The position numbers and the translations under genes are program-made. The notes beneath the pieces are model-generated. The model saw only the letters and a program-made list of their open reading frames with translations. It was not told where the DNA came from and did not search any database. Below are positions 1 to 12,800 of a stretch of 64,000 nucleotides of DNA, piece after piece (the stretch's first letter is position 1; every line of letters begins with the position of its first letter). The DNA is from Bugulina stolonifera (lineage: Eukaryota; Bryozoa; Gymnolaemata; Cheilostomatida; Bugulidae): the NCBI GenBank assembly GCA_935421135.1, contig OW285189.1:15397072-15461071 (forward strand). The letters run 5' to 3'.

Positions 1-464
1 TATGTGATCACCCTGCTTTAACCATTATGCCGCAGTAAGTTAGAACAGCTTATCGTTTAGTTAGAACAACAAATCGTTTCACATTGACTCGTAATGAAAA
101 TATATGTATGGTTACGTATAAGATGCATTGAGCTTCCAGGTGTCAAAGGAATGGGGCTTTGCCGTGGACATATGTATGGACATTATTGTTATACTAGCCC
201 GCCTAGGGGGGCAGAAAAGGTATGCCTCATATGGGGCAGGAGTGGTGCATGGTTTGGTCAGTGTTCGATGGGTATGGACCAGGGGGTCATTTCAAAGTTT
301 GGCAGTGTAGGTTGTTATGACACGTCATTTGGAGAAATTAAGAATATTTTGTCATGTATCATAGCTGTTCAATTTTTAAATCTCGAATAGTTCGAGGCAG
401 AAAACTCTGGTGGTATAGGTTGCTGTTTGCTCTTAAGAATCTTGGTTGACCTTTGCTTCAGGAT

Positions 465-1055
465 CTAGTTTTCGTCTGGTAGCTTTGTTGTCTGGCGAGC
501 TCATCATAAGATGAATTCAGGTCAGGGTGAACAATTTTATTTGAAATGATAGCTATCAGGAGATCTACTCTGTCCTTTCTCCGCCTCTCTGCCAAGGGCA
601 CCAGACCAAGCTTATGCTTAACTTCCTCGAGTGAATCGATGGATCTAGTTGCACCGTCCTGTATATTTTCAAGCTCTTCAATGTCCTTCTTTGTGCTTGG
701 ATCCCATGCTGCAGAAGCATACTCCAGATGGTGGAGACATAGAGACTTGTATGCTGTTAGTTTTGCCTTTTCAGGGGCCCTAAAGTGCTCTTTTGATCAT
801 TCCAAGCTGCTTCCTCCCCTCTCTCGTTTTGGTTAGTATGTGTTCATCAAACTTTAGGTTATCTTGCAGAATGACTCCAAGATAACCTAGTACTGGAAAC
901 ATGTTCTAGAATTGTGCCGTTCATTTTATTCTGCGGGACTTTGCTCTTTGCGTTGAACGCTATAATTTTGCTTTTACTAATGTTGAAAGACATACCCCAT
1001 GTTCCAAGAGAGTTAAGATTGGCCTGGAATCTCGTGGTGTCTCCATTGCCACTAT
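465..1055 (-). pseudogene. LINE reverse transcriptase C-terminal fragment, decayed
   Basis: Read on the minus strand, the segment encodes pieces of a non-LTR retrotransposon polymerase across several frames. In order there is a block like the RT palm/thumb (WGMSFNISKSKIIAF), then YLGVILQDNLKFDEH, then LEYASAAWDPSTKKDIEEL, then KLGLVPLAERRRKDRVDLL near 560-600. This order and these motifs are typical of the C-terminal end of Jockey/CR1/RTE-like LINE polymerases. Frameshifts separate the blocks, so the copy is dead and 5'-truncated. The open frame on the plus strand at 546-836 is its antisense shadow. The family is inferred from motif recognition only. Confidence 0.75.
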
Positions 1056-1202
1056 TTGACTATATATATTAATCAGATTCACATTCAAGAATATAATAAA
1101 TAAATATTAATATTATAAATATAATTATATTATTAGCCTATATTAAATATTATATTATTTAATAATTATCATAATAATAATAATTTAATAATATAATTAA
1201 TA

Positions 1203-1390
1203 ATAAAGTACCTATTTTCTATTTTTCGAATTTAAACTCAAACCAAATTCAATTTAATTTTAATTCCATCAGACAAGAATATGATCGGCCTACATCATAT
1301 AGATATCGTCTGATGGAATTAAAATAAAATTCGGTTTGAGTTTAAATTAATATAAAATAAAATTCGAAAAATAAAAATTGATACTTTATT
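1203..1390. repeat. Long imperfect inverted repeat in AT-rich DNA
   Basis: The left arm (about 1203-1274) and right arm (about 1308-1390) are inverted copies. The segment AAACTCAAACC...TTCCATCAGAC at 1234-1274 pairs with GTCTGATGGAA...GGTTTGAGTTT at 1308-1343. An outer block AATAAAGTA...TTTTTCGAA pairs with TTCGAAAAA...TACTTTATT. The loop is about 33 bp. The flanks (1080-1200 and 1390-1560) are almost pure A/T. It is most simply a palindromic MITE-like repeat; I see no clear target duplication. Confidence 0.7.
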
Positions 1391-1559
1391 ATTATTATAA
1401 CATTAATTAATAACTCATATTTATTATAACCATAATATTAATATCTATTTAGATTTATATTATTGAAATTATAATTATTATTTATTTAGTAAATAAATTA
1501 AAAAATACTAACTATTACTATAACTATTACTATACTACATGTATGACTATCAATCATTT

Positions 1560-3350
1560 ATATTATATTCACATACCATACTGATACTCACATAACAAGT
1601 TATCTGATAGAAGATTTAATTGTTCCGGCAGGCAGTTGTGCAGTGTTAGAAGATTACTCAATAAGCAAAAGATTCGCACATTTAAATTTGAAAATAAGCA
1701 TCCAAAGTTTGATTAATTAATTGTTCAATGAACTGTTCACATGACAGGTTTTCTTATAGGCGGAAACGGATATAAGTAAGAAGAAGAATAAATGGACATA
1801 ATCAAAGAGTTGTAAAAAGACAACTCCCTTTGAAAATACATTCTAACATTGGAGTTATCTTACCTAGTTACAGGTAGAGCGTATAGATGAGACAACTTCT
1901 ATATTGATTACACAGAAGGTAATACATTATACATTGTACTATGTACACTACATATACCATACTTCTGTAGAAAAGCATGTGAGCCACTAGGCTGGTTTTG
2001 AACCATCCATTGCTCACCCTGGGGGCTGCAGGACCTTACAACTGCAAGCTTATGTGTGGTAGCAAGAGTTTATACTTTATTGCATAGGCCACTGCGACCT
2101 CGCAGCATCCAGCGGCTTAATTAGTTATAGCTAAATGGCTAAACACAGCTAGTATAAGCTTTTATAACTAAATTGTACATATATATTTTATCATTAGCTC
2201 ACATACTATGAAGTCCAACATCTCATACAGCAAGCCCTCCATGATGTACATGGCAAATGGCAATATACATGTACACCCAATACATCTATCAGGATGTGGG
2301 GAAATGCATCACACATGTCTTGTAGTTTAGCAAAGATTCCATCTAGAAATTGAAGTGGTTTAATGACAACAGGAGCTTTTTTGACCCATAACGTTACTTT
2401 ATCCACACAACACGACATTTAATGTAAAATTACCCGTATAGGAAAGCTCTAGAATTTCTCACATTTTTATTGGTGTGCAAAATGATGATATGCACTGTAG
2501 TTATGAAAACATCCAGGCATCATAATAAATGTTATTAATGATTACAAACATGATTGTGATATATTATTTGTTATATTATAATTATATTATATCAAAGACC
2601 GGCTTTGTTGTTATAGTAGTGGTAAGAGACTAGATAATATTATAAAATGTTGGTAAATGTATAAGTAAGTGGCAGCTGAGATGCTAGCAATAAAATAAAA
2701 ATTAGGCCAGTAGTTGTAATAGTTATAGCAGCAAAATGGTTTGCATAGTTCAGTGTTTAGGTACAGATATGTGTACATTAAATGAAATAATACTATATGG
2801 CACACAGGCCACAATAAAAATTTGTAAATATACTTACAAAATAGCTTAAATAACAGTTATGACCTAGTGGTGTATAACTACTACCTAGTCATGATCTTAT
2901 GCCCAAAATAGTATATTGGATATTGCAGAGATGCATGTACTTGTACATGAATATTGGTCCCTTGGTTTTCTCAAAAATACTCATATACATGTATAATATA
3001 TGTAACCAGATTAAAATATTGCCTAAATACATGTATTTACTTTGAAATGGCAAGAAAAAATGGTTGTATGTAGCATAGTTGAACTGTTACTTATTGAAAT
3101 ATGAATATAGAAGTATCACATTTAGATTCTTTTCTCCATAAAGAATGCAAACTCAAATGAATCATTATATTACATAATATAATTATGTTTATATAATGTG
3201 CTACCAAAATACACTTTGGTACACCGAGTCAGATATAATATGAATGGTTAAATGTTGGTTAAATGCGGAATAAAGGATATTTGCCTTAAAACAGACATTA
3301 CAGGAACATCTACCCTGACTGGGAGATTTTGGTTTAGAGGTTTGGGTGAA
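1560..3350. other. Gene-free stretch downstream of the ETS gene
   Basis: I see no supported coding exon here. The short open frames (2206-2418 and 2611-2814 minus) have no recognisable motif. The DNA is AT-rich. The segment 1817-1862 has an AGACAACTCC / GGAGTTATCT inverted pair belonging to a dispersed motif described in the findings. The 3' UTR of the ETS gene probably extends into this region. A minus-strand AATAAA (TTTATT on plus) occurs near 2465, but I cannot show it is used. Confidence 0.4.
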
Positions 3351-3357
3351 GAGCTAA

Positions 3358-6300
3358 CTAAGCTTTCCATCCGGTGGCCATCGAGCCAAACTTATAGACT
3401 AGTCGTCTGCCATCGATTCTTTCTAAAATCTTTCGTCTATAGTAATATCTACAATATGATGACCCAGATATAAGGCACAATGAAAGTTTGAACTTGAACT
3501 ATGTCAGTGAAATCCGGAGACAATTAAAACAACCTATTACACAGGCAGTACTAATTTAGAAATTCCAACACACTGCCAATAGATTATCAAAATAATGTCT
3601 ATTTATTTCAGATTAGTTTTTGCCTTACTATTATTATTGCTATTTTCCTGACTATCAGATCAATATGAGATCTAATGTTTAAAGTGATGGCACTACATAT
3701 TACCATTAGTCACTAGAAACTGATGCAAAGATATACTTTGGCCATGAGCCACCAATCAACTCATTGCTATTGACAACCAACCAACCAACCAGTAAATAGA
3801 AACAATGTCACACTCAATCCAATAAGCTTACTTGAAAGTTAATTTTGTACATAATATGTAGATTATCAGATATCGCAATATGTAGATTCTAATACTCGGA
3901 TTTCGTAAGAGATATAAACGACAAAATCTTGGCTGTGACGAATGTTGAGAAAACGATATAGAATGGTAAAAATAATATAAACAGACGTAGATATTTACCT
4001 CATGGCTCTAGAAAGCTTTTCATAAGTCATGGCTGGATTATTCTTCTTTTTACCCCATAGTTTAGCGACTTGATCTGACTTTACAAATTTAAATACACCT
4101 TCTTCCCTATCCTCCCACTTTACCAAGGATGGGTTGTACCGGCTGTCGAATAACAGGTCTCTGATGAACTCCCATAGATGGTTTCCTTTTACTTCTACAA
4201 ATATTCATTTAAAATAATATATCAAGAAATATAATATAATATGTTTATATGTAATGTAAACACAGTAGGACACAGTTATTGTGCTCATATTTTGTAATTG
4301 ACTCAATGTCATTCTAGCTGCCGAGTTTGACAGCACAGTGAAAGCACATAAAATTATTTTGAGATCAACTAATAAAACCGCAGTGGGGTGCCTGCATATA
4401 TAATTTCCACTGACTTTTTCAAGATCCCACACTGTGTTATTTTAAATGATAAACAATGACCCACATGTCAGACACTGGTATAAATTATGTCTTTCAAGTA
4501 TTAATAGCAGGAGTAGGCTTCATCTCCTACGTAATTCACTTGGCAGGCACACTATATGCCTCATGATCATCAACCATGACTGATGATTATAGTGGCACCG
4601 TACCAGCTACAGTCAAGTACTGCCATAAATCATCTCCGGTTTTTTAGTAGTTGATGAAAATTGTATAAGTGAAGCCACATTGTAGGCAGAGAAAACTGGC
4701 AACATTCAACAATGTGCATGACACTTATATATACATAACAGGTAGAAGGAAATAGTGAAGTGAATTTGCTCCTATCAATTTGACTCAAGCAACCTAAGCA
4801 TTCCCTACTACAAAATTAATGTAAACAAACAAGATATAAAAATAAATTAATATATCTGACCATGCGACTGTTTCAAGTGGCAAAGCTCTCTCTCTGAAAT
4901 TAGCCCTCTGAAATTAGAAATACAGATATTGACGGCTTGGCGCCAGTGTTAAACCATGTAGGTAGGGTACTTACCAGGATATTGATAGTGAGGCGAGTGG
5001 AAGTCTCTTGTCAGATCCTCGGGTGGTGTAGCTGAGCCATCGGAGCCTGGAGAGATCATTGGTGAGTTGATTATGTGAGTCTGGTCTGGCCATCCCTGGC
5101 CCACCAGTGCATTGAAATGCTGCATCGGTGGATTAAAGTTATGGGGACGATTAATGCCATTAAGTTGCTCAGGATTAAATTTATGTTCATCTGCTAATCT
5201 AGAATGATCAGCTCCTTTTAACGCATTCAGATTCTTGACTATCTGATCCACACTCATGTCTCTGGGTAAGGACTGGATACTGTCAAACCGGTCACCAATA
5301 TCGTATGAGATCATCTTTAGGTCCAACGATGGCAGTCTGGGCTGGGCAAATTCTACAGGAAAACACCAAAACAAATTTTAATAAACATCAACATATTATT
5401 TTTAGATATATTTTATTAAGCATACCAATGAACAATAAGAGTGTCACAAACACTTGGAGAATGGGACACAAACAATTCAAATTTGTTTATGCTGTAATTT
5501 GAAGTGTGGCACATTTGTAGGTCACTAACTTTGTATTCAAAGATAAGGCATCGAGTAGATAACAATAAAGGCATGATGAGGACATTTTTGAATGCTGCAT
5601 GATGTGTACAGCTATGTAATCTGTTGTAACATGCATAACTACCAGATAACACTAAAAACATGTTGTTCTGTGATTCATTCTGTTATACGAATGTAGCTAC
5701 AATTAGTAGAGCCCTCACCCCAACCTCAAGGCTGTATTGCATTACTACTAGCTTGATAGGGACTGAGGTCATCTCACACTACATGGTAGATGACTTATAG
5801 AAGAGGAGGCCACCTGGAGTCCAGAGACAACCAGACTCTGACAACTATATGATCCAAGATCAATGGGGACAATGCTAGCCTGTGTACCAGTCTACGATCC
5901 CACCTACCCTACCATCTATAACCATGATATAACCGAGCACACGTATGACACACTCTGGTTGGCCCATGCTACGCAGGATAATATAAACCTCTAATCCTGA
6001 TTTATGAAGACAAAACTAGATTACTGACGTGATTATAATGAGTTGGATTTGCCGCTAATCCTTATAATGCATGACAAGGCAATAACATCACCTTGTGTAT
6101 TTACCTATTATATACATATTATATACATGTGCATGTATAAAAATGGGATAGCCATGATATTAGACTGTGATGTTAGCCTACCTTTGGTAAGTGGTTCTTG
6201 TTTGACGAGATCAGTGTTGGCTCTCTCTGGCTCCTACAACATAAGATACATGTACATCTACTGTATACATAATTACAATCACACTAAACAGTAGGCCTAG

Positions 6301-7514
6301 AAAAACAGTTATTATAAATGTATGAAACACATGTATATTCACTCAAATACAGCAAAACAAACACAGCGGAAGACAAAAATATTTCCAAGCAGTTTAATGT
6401 TCACAGAAGTATATAGATACAAAATACAACTTAGGAACTGACAAATCTGATGAATAGCTACCAATGCTGTTATGGCTAGAAGACACTAACCATGTGACTA
6501 TAGGAAGGTAAGGCAGTGGGTGAGAGACTGTATGGTGAGTTAGTTTGGTTGAGGCATTGCTGGAGAGCCATATATACGAATGTTCCACTCAGAGGGTCTC
6601 TAGACTGCATGTCTGAATTAGACATATTCATTAACTCTGTACCAGTGAGGTTAAGGTAGGCAGCCACGTTGATAGCTGGTGGGTAATTACTATCAAATAC
6701 AGATCTAGCTGGAGTATTCATGAGGGAGCATATCCACAGCGTAACGTCATCCGCTGACCATTGCTCTACAGGTTTATCTTTCCAGTTAGCACCAGCTACA
6801 AGTACCGTATACTTAGTTACAATTATTTAATGAGCTTAATGTATTCAACTTCATGTCAGTACTGACATAACCAAATAAAAATAGTTTTGGTGAGAGTAGA
6901 AAAGTAACTTACAATCTTGACTAGTTCTAGAGTCTTGTGAAGGGGTAGTAAATGCTGTTGTAACGCTTGTAGTTGATGGGGTCCAAGCACTTGATTCACC
7001 GAAAGACTCACTAGAACTTCTACGCCACGTTCTTTCAATCTCAGCATCAGAAAGCTGTTGACGACTCTCTGGTTTCCACTCGTCGAAGTAGAATCTTTCC
7101 TCACAGAGTGGGTTATCCATGGTCAACATATCAACTGTGCTCTAAAATACCGCTATCATGTACAGTACAAGGAAATAATTTACTTTGTAGTTGCAGTATT
7201 ATAATCAGACCAAACCCCAAACCGTAACCCCAGGCCTACATACTACACAATCAATAAGATACTGAATACAACGTTATTTCCATTTACTGAAATACAACAA
7301 TATCATGACTTGGTAGAGGTCTTTCTAATAAAAAGTTTCTATGAAATTTTGTACAACTATGACCAATAAACTGTTAGATTTGCAATATACATTTGTGGCT
7401 TTGTCTACATAGCGCTAAATACATACAAAGATTGAAAGAAATATGGAAAGATTGTAGCAGGAGGATGTAGCTTACCAGTCCAAATGTTGTTTCTGATCCG
7501 AGTTGGGGAATCAT
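3358..7514 (-). CDS. ETS transcription factor with Pointed domain, ESE (ELF3/EHF/ELF5)-like
   Basis: Sequence-specific nuclear transcription factor. Seven coding exons on the minus strand: 7514-7476, 7141-6913, 6777-6491, 6233-6182, 5352-4975, 4194-3999, 3448-3358. They sum to 1272 nt and all phases close (423 aa). The start ATG (MIPQLGSETTFGL) follows an in-frame TAA in the same exon. Exon 3 (about residues 90-185) encodes a Pointed/SAM domain: EQWSADDVTLWICSLM, then AAYLNLTGTELMNMS and RDPLSGTFVY. Exon 4 contains VKQEP, a possible sumoylation site. Exons 6-7 encode the winged-helix ETS DNA-binding domain: HLWEFIRDLL, VKWEDREEGVFKFV, LWGKKKNNPAMTYEKLSRAM, YYYRRKILERIDGRRLVYKF. The protein ends a few residues after it, as in ESE factors. 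The DNA-binding region looks closest to EHF/ELF3. The exon 3 acceptor (GAAAAG at about 6778) was chosen by phase and is the weakest junction. Confidence 0.87.
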
Positions 7515-7556
7515 TTGTCTTTATAGAACAGTTGATATTCAACTTGTCACTTTTTC
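7476..7556 (-). promoter_or_regulatory. 5' UTR plus first coding exon of the ETS gene
   Basis: This exon is bounded by a good acceptor (TTGTGTAG) upstream and a GTAAGC donor downstream. Its 5' part (7556-7515) is untranslated, with an in-frame TAA shortly before the ATG at 7514. A further upstream non-coding exon is therefore implied, but I could not place it. It carries only the first 13 residues of the protein. Confidence 0.55.
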
Positions 7557-8099
7557 CTACACAATATAAGTTTCCAGATAATAATACGATTATCACAACT
7601 TCTACCGACAACTTCTAACAAACAAGTGCTTGAATAGCAGTAAAATACTGTTTACAAGTAACAGGAATATTTGTTCATTTTGTTTCGCAATATCATGTTA
7701 TTCAGCTATTCTATTGGCTAATGTTACAACCAATCATATTTCAATATTGAATAAATGTGCATTTTATTAGCATTGAATGTTTTTGCATGACTGAACCTAG
7801 CATTGGGTATTGTTCACTGTGTATACTAGACTAATGTAGACTTATACTACTTGAGAAGCACAAGGAAATGGGTCAGACAGATTGTAGCTGAATACATAGT
7901 ACAGAATACCGCTTGGAATGCTACAACTTTTGATGCACAATAAAACTGTTAAAATTTGTAAACTTTTACCCAGAAAATGGCCTTGTTTCCAGTTTGTATA
8001 ACTATGAGGTGTGATTAGTAGATTGCGCAATAAAAGAAACCAGTAACAGAGCCTCATGAGTCACACATCACTCAGTAAATCAATAATCATTTATAATAA

Positions 8100-8691
8100 A
8101 AGTGCGTTTACACTACACCAACTCCGATACCAACTCCGTCATTTCTGCCCAACTCCGGCAAAGTTGGTGTAGTGTAAACACAAAAGTCGGTGTCGGTGTT
8201 GGAGATCCCTATTGTCGGAGACGGAGTTGGAGCAACCCAACAGTGCTGGGTTACTCCGACAAGTCGGAGGGTATTGACCAATCAGAAATCAGTATTTTAA
8301 TTATAGCTAGCATCTGTTTTGCAAATCTAGGATTGGTTCTGGATTATTGATGATAAACCTAAAGCTTTATTATGGGAAAAACCTTCCATAGCGCTAGCTA
8401 TTCAAAGTGATACTTACAAAACTTTAATTTGAAGTACATATATAATTTTCAAGAGCGAGCCACCAGCTAACTACCAGCCAGTTTACAAATCTAGAATTAG
8501 CTGTTGATCATAGATGATGAATCCAAAGCTTTTTATGCTTATTTACTATAATCACAGTACACTTGTACAAGCATGTTTGCTGATGTGGGTATAGTGTAAA
8601 CACGTAGTTGGGAGTCGGAGTTGGTGTTGGAGGTTGGAGTTGGAGTTGGTGACGGAGTTGGTGTTGGAGTTGGTGTAGTGTAAACGCACTT
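8100..8691. mobile_element. PIF/Harbinger-like MITE
   Basis: The ends are inverted repeats starting AAGTGCGTTTACACTACACC on both sides. The element is flanked by a direct TAA (8097-8099 and 8692-8694), the TWA-type 3-bp target duplication typical of PIF/Harbinger elements. The interior has GTTGGA/GTTGGT-rich repeats facing each other and no transposase frame, so the element is non-autonomous. The open frame at 8102-8350 lies inside it and is not a gene. Confidence 0.75.
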
Positions 8692-8699
8692 TAAAAGTA

Positions 8700-9670
8700 G
8701 ACTTTCAATTACTGAACGATAAATACAGCCTACTCTGTGTCTGCAAACACCGAATGTTTTATTGTCTGCCAGCTGTATAACTACATGTAAGTTTACTAGT
8801 CTGGTAATTCTATATTACTAACTACATTTTTGTACAATGTAAAGTAAATTTCCTCGTTCTGTAGCAGCCAGTTATGGAGTTAGCCCACCTTTTATGAACA
8901 GAGATTCCAGGGTACAATTGCCTTGGGAGACATAAATTTTAGATTGTTTTTCTGAGCACCCGAGACCTTTTTTACCCGACGCAGTAAAATTGATATCATC
9001 GTCTATTTGGGTATTAACATTTTCTCTTCACTTCTAATAGGCGACGTTACATTTAGAGGTTTTCAGTTGTCTATCACTACTGCTTTAATTCATAGTAATG
9101 CTATAAAGAGACATCTTAGAATTTGAAAAGTATCAAAGCTGAGTGTATAAATATGTTTTCCCATGGTATACATTGCAATTTGTCGCACTATTAGATATTT
9201 TTATGCAACTCTGGGGTTGGAGGTTCCGAGGTTGAGGTTGACATTCTGTACAATGGAGAAGACAACTTCTCCTACAAATTGCGCATGAGCAGGTCTTGTT
9301 TATTTATAAAATTATATTACATTATAAATTTATATAATTAATTTCATATCTCATTTTCTACCTAAAAAGTGCCTCACTTGAATAAATAAGATATACAATG
9401 ATGTAGGCCCAACCCTGACCACAATCAATAGTTGAAAGCTATTGTATTACTATTACACCATCAAACAAATTTAGAAGAATAAATAGAAACGTTTGGATCA
9501 TAGAAATTGGCAACATATAGTCAAGCACAACAATAATTAATTAACTTTATCTCCACATGCATACCTTTGTCATGGCTGTCCTACTAATTGATTTTACTCT
9601 TCACTTTGGAATTACATCATAGTCAGTTCAATTCAAAAATACTCGTATATTTCTGGCTATGCATGCCAAT
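8700..9670. other. Gene-free stretch
   Basis: No coding exon, RNA gene or complete mobile element is visible. One copy of the dispersed GGAGAAGACAACTTCTCC palindrome sits at 9255-9272. Confidence 0.4.
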
Positions 9671-9704
9671 CTAAGGCCTGGTTCACACTGAACTAGGCAG
9701 TAAT

Positions 9705-9850
9705 TACGTTACCACTGTGTTACTACCGTGTTGCCACCGTGTTACCACCGTGTTACCACCGTGGTACTACCGTGTTACTAAACTGTGTTACCACTGTGTT
9801 ACTACTGTGTTATTACCGTGTTACTACTGTGTTATCACTGTGTTACTACT
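9705..9850. repeat. 12-bp minisatellite
   Basis: Tandem degenerate copies of a 12-bp unit GTTACCACCGTG, with variants such as GTTACTACTGTG. There are roughly a dozen copies. The array sits between two GGTTCACA-type sequences (about 9683 and 9870), so it may be internal to a decayed DNA transposon, but I could not pair its ends. Confidence 0.7.
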
Positions 9851-9899
9851 GAATAGAAAGGTTCACATCAGTGACATAACCAATTGCTACTGATGCTAC

Positions 9900-12800
9900 A
9901 ACCCGAACCTAAATAATCAAGACAAAACTTCTAAAAATTCAGACTTATCCCTCTTGGCTGTTGACATTGTTTAAATATTCGATTACCCTCTTATTAAGTC
10001 TCCACGATTATCTGCACAATGTCTAATTTTTATTTAACGTTACCTCAATCAAATTTATGTGTCATTTGTTCATAAAAGCAGCAGACGATCTACTGTGCAT
10101 GTATATTTCACAAATATCTTTTTATCAATTGACTATTCACATTAAAGCAGTACAATTGTGCAATGCAGTCATCCACACTCAGGACTCGACAGCAGAGTCA
10201 TTGTGTCTACAGTCCAGCGAACTAATAGTTACTAAACTGCTGGGGGTGAAAATTTCTGTCAATATATTGCAGGTCAAAATACAAAACTGTGGTGACATGC
10301 TTTGAACTTGACCAGAAAATTACTTTGCACAGGCTTACAAGTCAGAATTGCAACATTATGTCATTGTTTTTATTTTATCAACCTGAGATGGGTTTTAATT
10401 TTATTTCTCTACTATTTTGCATTAGACTATATGGCTAATGCAATATTTGTACTAAATCTAATGGAACTGGTGACAGTACAATATTTGGTTAGATAACAGG
10501 CCGAGCAAATCTTGAGTTGGTAATGAAGGGAGTTTCCTGTGAAATATGGACAATTATTTATGTGGATTGGTTGACTTTTAAATTATTTCCGTCTTACAAA
10601 CACTACATTATTCAGTTTTTCACAACCTAAAGGTATTTTATTTTATTGACCAAGCCAACAGCAATACAATTAGTGGAATTGTAATTATTATATGAAATTA
10701 TTAGATCTCAATATTTAATTTTACAATTTCCGGTTTCTGCTAGATATTGTGCAATAAAAATAAATGCCCCCATGCTTTACAATATTACTGAGATTGAAGA
10801 ACCTATATCTAGAAACTGCTTCAGTGAGCTTTGACAATTAACAATAGTGGTGTATTACTTGCATAGAAGCCTGCACAATTCTCAATGGTTGATTTTCTAA
10901 GATTTATAATTAGCCACCTCTTCTGGAGCTATATAAATATCAATGTGTGTCATAGATATCCACCTGTTTCAATTGCAATTGTTTATGGTAACTTAATATT
11001 GCTGGTATGCTTTTATACACTGTAGCTGCTGTTATTGCATTGTTTTTATATATTATTTAGAAACAGTTTGATTTAATCAGAGTAGCATCACTATGCAAAG
11101 GGTAAACATATCTTTTATCTTGAAGGTTTACTAAACCTAAATTTCACAAAATTGCTGGTGGTATAGGGTCACAGGAAAGTGGTTTGACTGTACCCGTGAT
11201 ATAGTATGCACATGCATTTAGACTTTGATTTCACAACCCAACATTTGCTGTGAAAGCCAGACTTGAGCCACCAATCACGTGCTTCCTATTTTGAAACTAG
11301 ATGGTGCTCAGATGAAAAAGTGTATTATACTCATACAATGTATATTTCCTCGTTCTACAAAAAGCACAATCATGTCACACACAAGTGCATTATTTTTTGG
11401 AAACAATCTTGAAAACTCCATGTCTTAGATATTGAAAGCTGGCTGCTTGAATACACAAGGATAAACCTTTCCTTCTATGTTATGGCTATTTGTAGATCCA
11501 TCTAGGAAATTGAATACATTATGATATGGTGAGGGATATCTGAGAGATAATTCTAGCATTTCCTTGTAATAAACTATACTAAAAATAGCATAGAGCTCTG
11601 ATTGGTTTTCAAGCATATAATATAAAAATTTCACAGCAAACTAGCTTTTTATAGCACTGCCATATTCTTTATTTGCTCAAAATGGAAAGGGCACACAATG
11701 AACCAACAAATATACTTCTTGATTTCTAGTTTCTAGTCGCCACAGATTTGCAACAGAGGCCTGGTGTCGACAAGCAAATTCGCTTTCAGGACTGACCATT
11801 GGTAGATTGAGATTTCTGTGACTTGTGTCCGACTGACCTATGGAGCAGTCACAAGTTGCCGAAATTTTCAACCCACCTGCGTTTAGACTTGAAAGTGCCA
11901 CTATCTTGGCTCCCACTAAAACAGGCCATAGGCCTACTACACAAGTATGCAAAATAAAAAAGCTTGGTCGTGTAAGTGCTGTAATTGCTAATGTACATGT
12001 ATTGTACATGTATAACTTTCTTTTAGATGTCACGTGTGAACATATAATAGTGCTATTTTAGGTTTAAAGTAATGCTCGTATATATTTGATACTAATACCA
12101 CTTATACATGGCGGTGAAACAACTGCTGGAATAAACACAATGAACTTCATTTTGTCACTTCCTATAAAACAATAGGCTACAGATTATTCTTTCTTAGAAT
12201 TAAGAATAGCTGACTTGTTTCTCAGCCAAGAACTTACATGCTCAATGGTCAATATCACATAATATTAGCAACTAATTCCAAGCAATAATATTACTGATAT
12301 ACAGAAAAAAATTGAAATGCACTTAATGTTGCACATAAGGTTGGTGGATTCTCTAGGCACAAGTTAGCTAAATGACACCACTGTTACACTTGCACAAATG
12401 TATATAGGCATAACATTACCTAGCTGAAATTGGAGAAAGTAGCCTGATTCCAAGAGGATATGCATTTTCGAATACCTGATTCATGGTGTTCAAAATAAAC
12501 TCCAATGACGTTACTGAATCTGCTAGCATAAAATTAGTTCCTGCTAGCTGAAAGATTATTAAACTACAAGATTCAGCCATCGATAAGCTCAATGAATGAT
12601 TTACAATGTGATGTAATGAAGCAACATTCTATGCAACTAAGTGGAATTTGGCGAAAAAATATCCCAATTATTATGCATACAATATGATAATCAGAGTACC
12701 TAGTGTAGACAATGCAATAAAGACAATCATGTCTCATTTTTACTATGATGAAGCCTACAGTAAAAAAGTTTTTAACTGACGTTTGGAATAGTTGTGTAAG

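Noticed and set aside
94..390. 98-codon plus-strand frame at the window start
   Set aside because: No domain, signal or splice site is recognised, and the overlapping frame at 128-310 shows similar chance coding; it may belong to LINE-flanking DNA.
546..836. 96-codon plus-strand frame
   Set aside because: Antisense shadow of the LINE reverse transcriptase fragment on the minus strand.
2000..2060. B-box-like GGTTCAAAACC on the minus strand
   Set aside because: There is no matching A box or tRNA fold; too weak to call a SINE.
11677..12033. 118-codon minus frame
   Set aside because: No motif, low-complexity ends and no flanking splice signals; treated as chance.
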